Shown one piece after another: positions 26,693-37,623 of a DNA stretch of 64,000 bases (position 1 is the first letter of the stretch; each line of letters begins with the position of its first letter). The position numbers and the translations under genes were made by a program. The notes under the pieces are model-generated. The model made no database searches. It saw only the letters and a list, made by a program, of their open reading frames with translations, and was not told the DNA's origin. This stretch comes from Marisa cornuarietis. Lineage: Eukaryota > Mollusca > Gastropoda > Architaenioglossa > Ampullariidae. The DNA lies in NCBI GenBank assembly GCA_004794655.1, contig SMMW01000046.1:7613501-7677500 (forward strand), written 5' to 3'.

Positions 26693-29197
26693 AAGCAGCT
26701 CGGGCTTTTCATATTTTGTTTATCCTATTCCCCCTTCCTCTGGGTCCGCACATAAACCCTATCCTCGGGGCAGAAACATTTGCCGATTATTTCAAACCGC
26801 TAGCCCCCAATGGGACAGAGCGTGGAAGATCTCTTAATAGCACAATTTAAGCGCAGAAGCAAGCCTCCAGCGGTCTGGTTTGAGCGTCCCACCCGCGGTG
26901 CTGAAAACTACTCGGCTTTTGTGAGGCGGCGCCCTGCTACGTCGCCCCCTTCATTCAGGTGCTCGTCTCCACTCGATAGTTCGTCGTCTGGCGTCCGTGT
27001 CGCACTTGCTCGTCTGTGTGGTGCTGGTGACAACCCGGTTCCTCCTGTCCGCGTGATGAGACAAGACGGCTCCCCGAACGGGCTGTGGGAGAGCAAGGGG
27101 AGGACAACTCAACCGCCATTGTGCGTATCTACCAAGGCAGATAACTTGGCTGAATCTATCCCACGTCACGCCAGCAAAGCGCGAGAGCTTTTTTTTTTGG
27201 GGGGGGGGTAGTGGGGTGGCTGGGTGTATTCTCTCGCTTTACGCTCGCTAGATAAGTTCTTCTGTGACGGCGCGCAGACGGCTTCTACTTGAGGCGAGTT
27301 TGGGAGACAGGAGGATGGCGAGCGCAGCCGTCTCGTGATGTCACGGCCCCCAGCAGCTGCCGAACTACAGCTGCAGTGTTTCTGACGTCACAAGAGCTTA
27401 GTGCGACGCACGACAGCGCCTCCTGGAACGGCGCACAAATCTCAAGATTGCACCATCAGGGGCTGTCGGTATCAGAAAACTGCTCACCCATCCTGCTGAC
27501 TGACAGGTTATGACTCACCTTCCCACAGACACAAGTGTGTGTACATGTATGTTTTATATACATGCATTAATGTGTACTCGAATTTGTGTACTGTGTCCCA
27601 TCGAATATGTGGTCAGGTATTTTAAAAGCAATGCAATGCAAGTGTTTGAGTGAGTGTATGAGTATGCAGGTATGTGAGTGAATAGTGTGTGTGTTCGTGT
27701 GCGCGTGCATCAGTGCTGCTGTACTGGAATGCTGCACGTGTCAGGCGGCTCGGGGGGTGAGAAAGAAGAGAATTATAAACGAATCGCCAGCTACACACAA
27801 ATTTTCAAGAGTTGACCACGCAGGCACTACATGCCTCCCTCCCAACCACTATCGCCTGCGCTTCTGTTCCCTATCGGCTCTGTCATCTCCGTCATCAGCC
27901 ATTAACCAGCCAGGGAACGACAGTGGGAGATAATCATGCACTCTCATTGTCCGACAACAAAGAAAAAAAAACCTGGAGCTGAAAAGATTCCCTGGATCCA
28001 GCACTGCCAGGGGAGATGAGCACCAGGAATCCTGCAGCCTCTCACCACCACCCACTACCCACCACCCACCTCACCCCATCCTCGGTCAAGGCCAGTCAAT
28101 CGTCGACGCTGAATCTGACGATTGTGCTCACGGAGGCGGATTGGTGGGGGGGGGGGAGAGAGAGAGAGAACTGGGGGAGATATACCAGCTCGCGATGATA
28201 AATGATTCCAGCTTGCTTCTGCACCGAACAAACTGTCGCCGAAGTACATTAAGAATACAAGCCAGGAAAACGGTCTGTCAGTCGCAAGTTTTTTTTTAAC
28301 GGTAATTTCTTCTCTCCTTCTGTTTTTTTTAATACAAGGGAGGGTTCATCCTCTGTCAGCCCTTGATCTTCTTTGCAGGCTGTCCTGTAAAGCGATACGT
28401 CACACACACACAGCCTTTAGACACGAGGGATAATTCCCACCTTCTTGACACGGAGATAAGCCATGTCGATTCGTACCCTAGGCCTCGCGAATATGAACTG
28501 GGAGATGAGCTCGGAGTATGTTTAGACCCCAATCTGCATAATAATCAGGTAGATTTACCCCGCGGGTCGCGCCGTTTATCGCCACGCCACAGCGAGGTAA
28601 AGGTGTGTTCAGTCAGTGGGTTGGCGATACGGTCGTGTGATAGTCACGCATTAAACGAAAAATTGTCGCCTTCGTTTCACTTGGAATAACTGATAGCTTT
28701 TTCACTTTTTTCTTTCTTTTTTTATTTTGTCGCACGGAAATATCTGCATAATAACTTTCCTCTTGCGGAGGTTTTAACGTAGAAGCTGTGATAAAGGCAA
28801 GAAGTAAACATAATTATCATCATCGCTGTCGTCATCAGCAGCAGCAGCATCATCATCCCTTGCAGTCGTACTTGGTGTTCATATTACATCGCAGCGGGCT
28901 TTTCTGGGGGTAGGGACAAAGCGTGGAAATCAAACCCAGCATGTTGATCTGCCATGAATACAGGTCGAGGAGACGAGTTTGTAAAGAAACGAACGCGAGA
29001 TCTCAAATCGCCCGCTTTGGGTTCGCGATCAAAGGATCGTCCAATAAAGGGCGATTTGAATATCCACACGACAGTGACACCAAAACAGATATTTTATCCC
29101 TTGAAGAGTGTGGAGAAAATGACATGATACACCAAAAAACAGTTCACCCATACAATTTCTTCACACAACCTGAATGACTGCACGGTGTTGTACAGAT

Positions 29198-29249
<52 letters not shown>

Positions 29250-32200
29250 GTCGTCGTCGTCGTCGTCGTAAATTTTTAATTTGAATTGAACTATTTTCAG
29301 TGCAAGCTATTTTGTGGGACACAAGGGGTTGTTACATCCAGTTGGATTAGGATATAAAATTTAGTCATTAGTCTTTTTTCTTTCAATCTTCATCACAGAG
29401 GAAATAATACAATGAAATTCGTCTCCAAAATAATTATCTTTACATTTAGCACAGTGATGTTGTTATCTTGTTGTATTTTAAAAGCGCTCAATCTAAACTT
29501 CTAAACTGGTGGGTAATTATTTAAACTTAAATATGTAACACATTTTTTGTAAGGTAATATTTTAAGGAATATATTTTTCTGTACATCTACCTGACTCACC
29601 AAGTTGAATGTGTTCATGTTAAGCCAACAATTTTATTAAAAATTATAGCAATTGTAAATTTGCAATAAGGTCACAAAGGCCGAAGCCACACAACCATACA
29701 ATAATATAACGGCGATTATCTTAGCAAATAAATCCACTCATATCTGCTGGTTATCTGTGAGTAGGAGTAAAAAAATTGTCCGAAATGTAAGTTCATTTCA
29801 GTTCTATTGTTCCACTGAGAATTTGTTGTTATAACTGGGTTAATAAAATAAATATATAATAAGTGAGTAAAAATAAATCATAAACTGTTTCACTATTTTT
29901 CCTATTAAGCTTCTGTTTAAGAAGTGGATTATCTTATGTCAACAAATTGTCAAATGTTGCGTACCCACCCTTAAATTTAATTTGTTCCTGACCATGTTTA
30001 TCATAACTTTTTAGGAAGGATGATAACCTTGTGTTTATCAAAGATTTAAACAGTTTACCAAATCAATTAAGGGCAGTAGTTCCCACAGCTTGGTAGTTAG
30101 TTGTGTTATTCAGAGCCTTTTTACTTACATATAAGTTATTTCATCGTTGCGTTGGAACAGTTTGTAATATAATGTTAAACAAATTAATAGACACTTCTTG
30201 CAGCTTGTAGGAATTCATTTGTGATGATCTCTTGGCCGCGGGATTCATCGGCTTTCAGTTTCTCTACACAATTACTAACTTTGTCTTCTGTAAATGGGAC
30301 CTCGAGGATTTTCTTAATCATAGTTAAATCAGTACCTGCATGTTATTATCAAACTCTAGTTCACTGTCATCTCATACCTGTAATCTAATGAAATGGTCGC
30401 ATAGCAGGATGGCATGTTAATGCTAGGCATTCCTGTTTGCGGAGTCGGTGACTTTTAAAAAGAAAATCAGTTAAGAAATCTTTTACTTTCTTACTCTTTT
30501 GTAAAAAAAAAAAAACAACAAAAAGAAAAAAAAACCCAAAGCATAATGGTAGTTACAATATTCTTTCCGTACTTGTTTTTGTAATCTTAACTAGTAGAAT
30601 GTTTTTCATTTATGAGTTCAGCAGTGCTGTTCCGTTTTGTTTTAATGTTTAGCACACATTTAAATTAAAGTCTTCAAGCTCCACATTGTGAGTTAAACCA
30701 GAGGCCACAAGGTCGGGTTTTGTTTTGTTTTTTTGGTGGGGGTGGGGGGACGTTCTTGATTTGCGATTCTTAAGACTGGTTTTCAGAATTAGTACCACAT
30801 ATATTTTTAACAATGAAGTCAATTTTATCTAAAGTTACTAAGTTTGTTGTCTTCAGTCGGTGCAACAGCAATGTGATTGTAAGCAAACAATCTTGTGATC
30901 ATACATGATTCAGAACATCAGTATTTCTCATCTACGCACAACTTATGATTTGTCTTGTTTCTCCCTTATTATGAAGTTTTGGGGTAAAGTAGGTTTTAAG
31001 ATCCATTTTCCATTTAGCCAGCAAGCATGCTTCAGTAAAGTCGAGATTGTTTTCGCCCTGTGCGGTCACACTGATTATACACGGCCTTTGCAATGTTACT
31101 ACGGATGGCCACTCTACATGCACGGCCGCCGAGAACCAGCACAGGCCCCTGGGCAGACGACCTCTTCGGGCCCATTGTACTTGTAATCGTAAATTATTTT
31201 TGCAGTATATAATAATATGCTTACTATTTGATTGTTAATATCTACATTTTATTCAGAAACGTAATATAGACTGCAGACATTAGGACACGTGCACTAGGGT
31301 CTACATTGATACTTGAACATGGAGTTGTTTACACGTGAGTGGTTAGTAAATAAGGATGATCTACATCGCTGCTTGAACATCGAGTTGTTTACACGTGAGT
31401 GGTTAGTAAGTAAGGAGGATCTACCTCACTACTTGAACATAGAGTTGTTTACACGTGAGTGGTTAGTAAATAAGGGAAAAAAGACAGTAAAAGATCAAAC
31501 TTGTAGTAACCCGCTCCATACAAAAAAATCCAAACAGAGAGGTATGCCAAGTCAACCTTTCTTTAACAGAAAAAAAAGGAAAGGAAACGAAGAAGTAAAA
31601 AAAATCTGCTGACCAAAGCCGGGCCCCCTTCACAGCCGCGGGCCTGGGTACAGCAAAAACCCCCAACCCTCTCGTCAGGCCTGTCTACATGGGATAAACG
31701 CTTCTGTCCTGTTCGGTGTACAGCTTCGACAGAAATGTCCCCAGGCTTCATAGTCCGCAAAGATTTTTACAAGCCTCTCCTAAATATTCTCACCCAGGCC
31801 GGAAACTCCGAGACATGCAGTATATGTCTCTAATGGGTCCTGTTTATAGACCTCTATGATGTATGAAAGTATACAAGTCTGTGGTCCTGTTCATATATCT
31901 TGCAGCCTCCTGCTCTTTTACTGGTCAGTGTGTGTGTGATGTAGTGACTAAAGTAGTGTTCAAACACTTCGGTGATAGCTGTAGTCAATGCTGGTACCGC
32001 TTGCCACAGGAAAGTGTTGTCACAACTGCAATGCCTGCTGGACTGGGAGGGCATTTCGTTAACATATGAGTTTAGATGCACTAATGGATATCCGATGCTT
32101 CCTGTCTACTGGCCTTTTGGGGGCTCTACCATATCGGTATCTTTCATGCCCCCAAAGGTCATCGTCAGTTCTATTTTTTTATGATCTTTCTGTGAAGACG

Positions 32201-35200
32201 CAGGAGAAAACAGCGGTTTCGCCTTTTGTACCACATAGTACCACAGGCTGACTCAGCTTCTACAAAGCAGTGCAAAGTAACATTTAGTTAACAGAGTTTA
32301 CCAGTCACAGAAGATGACACTAACACCCAATCGAAAGCATAATCCACTGACAGGATAAAGGTTACAAGATTGTTTTCCTAATGGCGTGAAAGAGAAAGAG
32401 AGAGAAATCTTCACAGAAAAAAATGGCATTTGTACTAAGATGGGGTTGATTCCAATTTAGGGTCTTTTTAAACCCGGGTTATTTTGATACAACTGTCATG
32501 TAAAACATTCTGCCAAATTTGATCAATTGCTTGTGCATATTAATGTCCGGGTTAAGAATGGCCTTTAACCTCGTACATGTGCTAGCCAAAACACCGTTAC
32601 AGAGGTGCCGTTCTGTCACCGGTGTCTGTGTTGTAGGATGTAAGGGATGCACGCGCCATGACAGGATGTTCAGTCAGCACTGTGTCTATGATCTGGATCA
32701 GCAAGCAGCCTGTCTATAGCTGTGTCTACATGTGTCAACCGGGCCACGGCTCTCGCACTCTGTGAAGCTCCAGTTCATCAACAGCCAAGGAACTGACTGG
32801 AGACCAAACTCCTTGAGAAGCAAAGAACCCCAAGGACGGGCTAAGTGAGCGGAATGCATAATTGATGGAGATCTTGTCTAGCATCAGGTGATGAAGACGA
32901 GGACTCCGTCACCTATCACCTACTTAAAGATGGCGAAAGGGGGGAATTCAGATATCGGTTGTAGTTACTGGTCGGCAGAGATCTCCCTTCACATATATCA
33001 AGGACTAGAGAAGAACGTGAGTTTCTTTAGGGCTTGAGGACCTGAATTATCCTCCATTCACCGCAAAGCAAAAGGAAAACTCGTCGCCTCTGTTACTTAG
33101 TAGGTAGTGCATTCAATGTCTCTGTGACTGGGCAGAAGTCGATGTCAACCCATGTCAACTCCGGGCAGTTAAAAGAATGTCAGTATGACCAACTGTTAGC
33201 GTTAATTCTTGTAATCGCCAGCCAAGATTTAGAGTAAATTACAAATTGTGCATCATGTGTTTACCGGCCCTCGAGGTCAGATACCCTACAGAGAGACAGA
33301 TCAGCTTGAATATAAGTAACATCTAACGAGGCTACAGGCAAACTCACTTAACAGCCCACTGAGCTTTAAAGAAGGGGATTTTCTTCTAGGAGTCAAGGCA
33401 GGGGTGGGGGAGAGGGAATGAACTGGGTAAAAAAAAAATATATATATATATATATATTCTACGATATTGCAGGATTTTCTGTGTGTACATGTGTGTGAAG
33501 GTGAGTGTTTGAAGTAATGAAAGTCGAAAAAGTAAAATACTTTCCACAGTTTTACAATTAAAACAATAATGATTGTTAAATCGATTCAACTGATGCCTCT
33601 TATCGTGCAGATCATAAAACCTTTAAAATTCAACTGTTAGGAATGCTGTTTTTATGATCTGCATAAGAAGAGGCATCAGTCGAATCGATTTATTAGCGGG
33701 ACTAGTTTCACACAACAAGTGAATGCTTTTTTTAAAATCTACGCCCGCTGGAGATAACACAATACGTGGATTATGCAGCTTCTGAAATGTCTGCACCGCA
33801 AATAATTTGCACAGCAGGCGAGACAACTCTTTCTCCAGATATAGGCGGGGTGGCCTCCCTCAGTCACTCAGTTACCGTATTTGAAGTACTACATTGTGAC
33901 TGCTGACCATAAAAGTGCAAACTAAAACACGTTCTTCTGCGCATGCACGGCAGAACTTCGTTAGCTGGGGCGGCTGGTGGATGTTGGGGGCGAGTCGAGG
34001 CTTCGTAGGTGAAGTGGCGCGGATGAATATTTCATAAGAGTTTGCAGGATCGATCGGCTACAAGCGAATTAAAGAATTACTTATACATATTGCCCACAAC
34101 ATCAAAGGCCCGCCTCGTTGGTGATAATCATCGTTAACTTGCGCGACCAAAAAGTGCCTAGAGCTGGAAGTCCTGCAGGTACAAAAGAAATTACCCACGG
34201 ACGTGAAGAAGTCTCTTTCCAACGAAATAAATAAATAAAATAACACCCTAAACAATGACAGTGGTTTCCCCTTTAAAGTCAGCTGTAAATGCAGCTGCTT
34301 AAAAAAAAATGTTTATTTTTCTGTTGAACTAAGGTTTAGGGTAAGGAAAGGTAGGGGGGATAAGGTCCAAACTGCCTGACCCTTATCAAGGCTGTTAACG
34401 ACGTGGTCGATGCACATCTGCTTCACGCCGCCAGACGTGTCGGTTGAGATCAGGTGTAAAGCCTTCGCCTTTCCTGTTGTGAAAACACCAACAGTGGTTG
34501 AAGTTTGCGTGACCTGCGGTTGAGTCACTGATGTTACCTGCCAGGTGTGCGTTCCACGGTTTGTCTGTTTTGCTTGCTTGAGTCTTTAAGCTAATACTTA
34601 TTTCTTCACTTTGACCGCACTTGAGTGCGTCTCCTGGGGTTTTGCATGCACTTAGGTGTGCCTATAATTTTTGTCTTTGCAAGACGAACAATTTCATCGA
34701 TGCTTTCCAAAGGTTACCTTAACTAAGAACAAAGCAAGAGGATGGAAGGGAGGCAGTAAGAGAATTCATCTTCATTAATTCCCACCACCACCACCACCAC
34801 CACCACCACCACCACCACCAAAAGCTATCTCAGTACAAAACTGCTAAATATCTAGCCTTAAAAAAATCTAGAAAGAGCGAAATAATAATCACTCAGATTT
34901 ATATAGCGCATTTCTCTGCTGTAGAATAAACTCATTGAATAAAAACATAAATACAGAGTCAAAATGCTCATAGCAACCTTCAAACACATACCAAACATAA
35001 CAACAATCAATTTTACAGACTTAACAACAGACAGAAATATAAGGCAGAAAAAAGAGAATGTTGCACAAAAGCATGCCATATATAAAGATAAACAGTTTTG
35101 TTTTGACATTGTTTCACTGATTTCTATTTATTTATTTAAGTTTCCAAAATAAAAAGGGTACCTAAATACAGCAGAGTACACAAGCAGCAAGATTTTAAAA

Positions 35201-36569
35201 AAAAACTGCAGGTTGACATTTTTAAAGTTCAACAAACGGTCATGTTTGTGTGTTGCCGTCTGCAAGATGCCAGACCTGCGTGTCTGCCCCCCACTAACCT
35301 CTCAGTTTGCGCTCAGAGAGAAAACAAAGTACGGCTTTGTGCATATAATATTGTGTCAAGAAAAACGCTGCCTGTTTAAAACTAGCTTTGCCTGATATTT
35401 TTCTATGATATCTGCCCGCTTGGCGGCTTACGGTTCACTGGAAAAGATTACTAAGTTTAATTACACGTTTTCTAGCGGGCCAGTCGATTGATTACTTTCT
35501 TCGTCAATACTTTAAAGCGAAAATAATACCTGCATGCGTCCATCCAAGACTCCCTCTTTCTTGGTTTGTAATTTTTTGGGATGAAGGGAGGTAGTTGTGG
35601 CAGCACTGCGCATCATAAACTGCGATATTGGTGATAAGCATTTCCACGAGTCAGAATCTTTTACAAGTACGCAAGTCCCTTGAGTTAAGATCTTCAATAA
35701 TAATATAAATAAAATAAATAAGACGTGTTTTTATTAAATTTATTTTATATTATGCTTCCATATCTTGTAGATCTGCGAACTGGGTTGATTTCAAGAAAAT
35801 ATTACAGCAGACATATTATCTTTAGATTCGTGATGGTAGTGTATACACATTATTAGAAAATATTTTCTATTACGTACATATTTCACCATGAAACATAATT
35901 CTACCTTATTATATATTCTTTGTGTACTTACTCTTAATATGTTAATACTTTTCTGTTATATATTATATACTAATCCATCTGAAAGTGTCCTATGTCATAT
36001 TCGCATCCGTAATCGCATTTGCGTTTGCATGCGTGATTGTGCTCCTATGCATATGGGTATACGCATGCGTCAGATTTTATTGTGCTTTCCGACTTCGATT
36101 TCATGTTGCGACTCTCACAACTAAATCACAGCTGAAACTTGCATTCTTAATTTTCATTTACAATTTGTGTGCGCAGGTGTGGTTCAAAAACCGACGAGCA
36201 AAATGGCGCAAGCAGAAGCGGGAGGAGGAGGCCGCCCGGCGCGCGCTGCAGATGAAGGGGGCGGAGTCTGCTCAGCCGGGGGAGAAGGAGGGGATGCACG
36301 CCAGCTTCAAGGACGCAGACGACGACCTCGACAATGGTGCCATTTCGGTGGACGATGACGAGCGACAACCTCCCATCGACACCGCGGCGGACAGTGACAA
36401 AGATTCGCCCCGCTCGCCGGAAGTGAGATTACGAAAGGACACGCCAATCGCGCATGCGCACTTCGCATCGACTAGTGTTTACTCCAAAACGCTCTCCCCG
36501 CCAGACAGAGACTGCCATGACGACTCCGATCATCACAATGAGGATTCAGACGCAGAGTTGTCACCCTGA
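15516..36569 (+). CDS. gsc: goosecoid homeobox transcription factor (three exons, whole CDS)
   Basis: The CDS joins 15516-15843, 24162-24403 and 36177-36569: 963 bases, 320 residues plus stop. Goosecoid is a nuclear DNA-binding repressor of head, foregut and organiser-type programmes. Residues 75-81 (FTIDSIL) form the eh1/GEH motif that recruits Groucho co-repressors in this family. Residues 145-204 are a full homeodomain starting KRRHRTIF and containing [12 protein letters not shown]. It has W48, F49, K50, N51 and R53; K50 is the bicoid-class lysine that selects TAATCC sites. A histidine- and acid-rich tail of about 116 residues follows, much longer than the vertebrate tail. The intron inside the homeobox falls between codons 46 and 47, and the three-exon plan matches known gsc genes. 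The start ATG has G at -3 and +4 and is the first in-frame Met after a stop at 15447. Identity is secure; the exact exon 2 start is less so (24162 or 24186). Confidence 0.95.
19677..19890 (+). mobile_element. tRNA-derived SINE, family 1, copy B
   Basis: GTGTAGTGGTTAAAACACT (A-box-like, 19686) and GCGTTCAGATCTC (B-box-like, 19734-19746) match copy A at 480-662. The body shares a TCTGTATGT segment, a CACTTTC segment and a terminal AACCAACCAA run. A GT-rich microsatellite follows the 3' end. It lies in the sense orientation within gsc intron 1. Confidence 0.6.
20710..21060 (+). repeat. possible interspersed repeat ending in an A-run
   Basis: This GC-rich segment ends in GGCCACCCTGT followed by an A-run at about 21050, like a retroposed sequence. 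Its ACAACTCCACGGTCCATTGC part resembles ACAACTCAACCGCCATTG near 27107. The relation is loose and may be chance. Confidence 0.3.
22128..22187 (+). repeat. 30-base tandem dimer
   Basis: TTTTTATTTTTAAGAACAAA followed by a TTTATTTAGA-like end is present twice in a row in gsc intron 1. Confidence 0.6.
22780..23045. repeat. pyrimidine-rich tract
   Basis: A long strand-biased T/C tract with few purines, in gsc intron 1. Open frames through it are low-complexity artefacts. Confidence 0.8.
23176..23212. repeat. (CA)n microsatellite
   Basis: A pure CA run within gsc intron 1. Confidence 0.95.
24162..24403 (+). CDS. gsc: gsc coding exon 2 (homeodomain residues 1-46)
   Basis: This exon encodes residues 110-190: a short alanine-rich linker, then the basic stretch QKRKRRHRT and homeodomain helices 1 and 2 up to E46. 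The donor GAG|GTAAGG ends on a codon boundary. The acceptor is ambiguous. TTTTTGCAG ends at 24161 and CCCGTTTCAG ends at 24185; both give the same reading frame and differ by eight residues (GNQFCPVS). I chose the upstream AG because it gives the longer product, but the downstream site has the better pyrimidine tract. Confidence 0.88.
25464..25620 (-). mobile_element. possible LINE 3' tail
   Basis: ACAATACAACTTTATTAATCC followed by an AAAGGCGATTCC block, read on the - strand, resembles a common LINE 3' UTR end with an AATAAA-type sequence. An AT-rich low-complexity stretch follows. There is no coding part, so confidence is limited. Confidence 0.35.
26650..26692. repeat. (GTCT)n microsatellite
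   Basis: About ten tetranucleotide units within gsc intron 2. Confidence 0.95.
28440..28780. promoter_or_regulatory. candidate intronic enhancer with repeated TCTGCATAATAA
   Basis: TCTGCATAATAA occurs at 28533-28544 and again at 28743-28754; the core resembles POU/octamer sites. The patch is non-repetitive, CpG-containing and lies in gsc intron 2. The enhancer call is inference. Confidence 0.3.
29199..29270. repeat. (ATC)n-(GTC)n compound microsatellite
   Basis: About 17 ATC units switch cleanly to about seven GTC units, within gsc intron 2. Confidence 0.95.
31301..31476 (+). repeat. 60-base tandem repeat, 2.9 copies
   Basis: Units start at 31301, 31361 and 31421 and differ at only a few positions. 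Each holds GAGTTGTTTACACGTGAGTG, hence one CACGTG E-box per unit (31332, 31392, 31452). As 60 is a multiple of three, one frame stays open and repeats an ELFTREWLV peptide. It lies in gsc intron 2. Confidence 0.85.
33577..33692 (+). repeat. long near-perfect hairpin (44-base arms, 28-base loop)
   Basis: The left arm (33577-33620) begins TAAATCGATTCAACTGATGC. The right arm (33649-33692) is its inverse with about five mismatches, three of them in one internal bulge. It lies in the sense orientation within gsc intron 2. It could be a tiny foldback element or a microRNA-like precursor; sequence alone does not decide. Confidence 0.75.
34782..34820. repeat. (CAC)n microsatellite
   Basis: About 13 CAC units within gsc intron 2. 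Confidence 0.95.
34881..34990 (+). repeat. (TAA)n-TATAGCGC-type interspersed repeat, copy 2
   Basis: AATAATAATCACTCAG leads into TTTATATAGCGCATTTC. It lies within gsc intron 2. Confidence 0.5.
36177..36569 (+). CDS. gsc: gsc coding exon 3 (recognition helix and acidic tail)
   Basis: The exon starts after GTGTGCGCAG with [14 protein letters not shown], which is homeodomain positions 47-60, and ends at TGA 36567-36569. Downstream of the homeodomain come an Arg/Glu-rich stretch, then DADDDLDN and VDDDE acidic clusters, several Ser-Pro sites and an Asp/His-rich end ([12 protein letters not shown]). The open frame continues upstream into intron sequence to about 35985, but that part is hydrophobic and unrelated, so the splice acceptor sets the true start. 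Confidence 0.94.
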   Translation: MWFKNRRAKWRKQKREEEAARRALQMKGAESAQPGEKEGMHASFKDADDDLDNGAISVDDDERQPPIDTAADSDKDSPRSPEVRLRKDTPIAHAHFASTSVYSKTLSPPDRDCHDDSDHHNEDSDAELSP

Positions 36570-37040
36570 ATACATTTGCAGATTCATTTCTTGTTACATA
36601 TATTTACTACTGTTTTCCTTATGATTTGGTAGGTGTTATGATGTCAGTAATAATGTCTTCACACCCTGCGTAGCCATGGACATTCATGATGAAGGGGAAG
36701 AGCATGACTCCTTTTGAGCTTCGTATATGTTGTCACCATTCCAGAAACATTTAACTTTCAGCAAGACAGTAGGCTAGTGTTATCAACTTTTTCTCTGGGT
36801 CATCCGCGATAGCTTCCGAAAAAATTACTGTCCATTCCATTTGTCTTCTGCTTTATTATTTATTTTTTTTCTTATTTTCTGAACACACCTAGATCCATGG
36901 ATTATTATTAATAGCAAGGATCGCTCTCTAGCCTACAAATTGTGCAAAGTGCAAAGGATGCTGGTGCGGTGTACGTGAGGCTGCATCCACATGGGATAAG
37001 ACTGCTGGGAACTGCTGTGAACAATAAACTACATGTGATC
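36570..37040 (+). other. gsc: gsc 3' UTR (predicted)
   Basis: The sequence after the stop codon is AT-rich and non-coding. The first AATAAA on the + strand that looks usable is at 37023-37028, giving a UTR of about 470 bases. A second AATAAA at 37853 would give about 1.3 kb. Neither has a clear downstream GT-rich element beyond doubt. Confidence 0.4.
37023..37028 (+). terminator. candidate polyadenylation signal of gsc
   Basis: A canonical AATAAA hexamer lies about 450 bases after the gsc stop codon. It is the first such hexamer downstream in this orientation that I noticed. Confidence 0.35.
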
Positions 37041-37537
37041 CTTACAGACGATTACCGGCAAATGCAAACCCCGGCACCCCCCCCCCATTCTCTCCACGGC
37101 AACTCCCTTCCCTATGAACCCTTCAAAAGACTGTCCTGGTGTCTCCATGTATGTTTTAGCTCGTGAGTGTGGCTTGTAGCATGGAGGAATTAAAAACAAA
37201 AATTATCATTTATCCTCACATACGGGCTAGACAAGCTCGACGGCCGTAGCCACTCACTCAGCAACAGGCTTGTGTACAGAGCAGGCGATGCGATGAAGTT
37301 CTGCTCATTCACCAATTGCTAGATGATGACTATATGTTGATGGTGAAAAGCCTGTAATTGAAGTTTCCCGCTGAACATTTATCATTACTATGTCTGTGTA
37401 CCTGTAGTGTATATACAAATGTAGCATTGTCCTAGTCTCTAGTCAGAAAGATTTTTGTTTTGAGTAACACAATGCCATCATTCATTAGTATCTGAAATAG
37501 AGAACCCATTCTAATGAACTGGTTAAGTCTGACATTC

Positions 37538-37538
<1 letters not shown>

Positions 37539-37595
<57 letters not shown>

Positions 37596-37623
37596 ACCAC
37601 CACCACCACCACCACCACCACCA
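37539..37623. repeat. (AC)n-(ACC)n compound microsatellite
   Basis: About 27 AC units pass directly into about ten ACC units. Confidence 0.95.

Larger units (their letters stand above)
24404..36176 (+). other. gsc: gsc intron 2
   Basis: This GT-AG intron is phase 0 and 11773 bases long, splitting the homeobox between codons 46 and 47. It contains a possible LINE tail (25464-25620), a (TCTG)n tract, a patch with repeated TCTGCATAATAA motifs (28440-28780), a compound ATC/GTC microsatellite (29199-29270), AT-rich sequence at 29280-30210, a 60-base tandem array (31301-31476), a long hairpin (33577-33692) and a (CAC)n tract. I found no other exon in it. Confidence 0.85.

Noticed and set aside
26810..27211. 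133-residue + strand frame within gsc intron 2
   Set aside because: It has no recognisable domain, lies in a GC-rich patch that may be a repeat, and ends in a poly-T/poly-G run.
31301..31476. CRISPR-like array
   Set aside because: The units are contiguous without unique spacers, and the sequence is animal DNA. It is a tandem repeat.
35985..36569. A single 194-residue open frame covering gsc exon 3
   Set aside because: Its first 64 codons are intron sequence upstream of the GTGTGCGCAG acceptor. They are hydrophobic and unrelated to any homeodomain protein.
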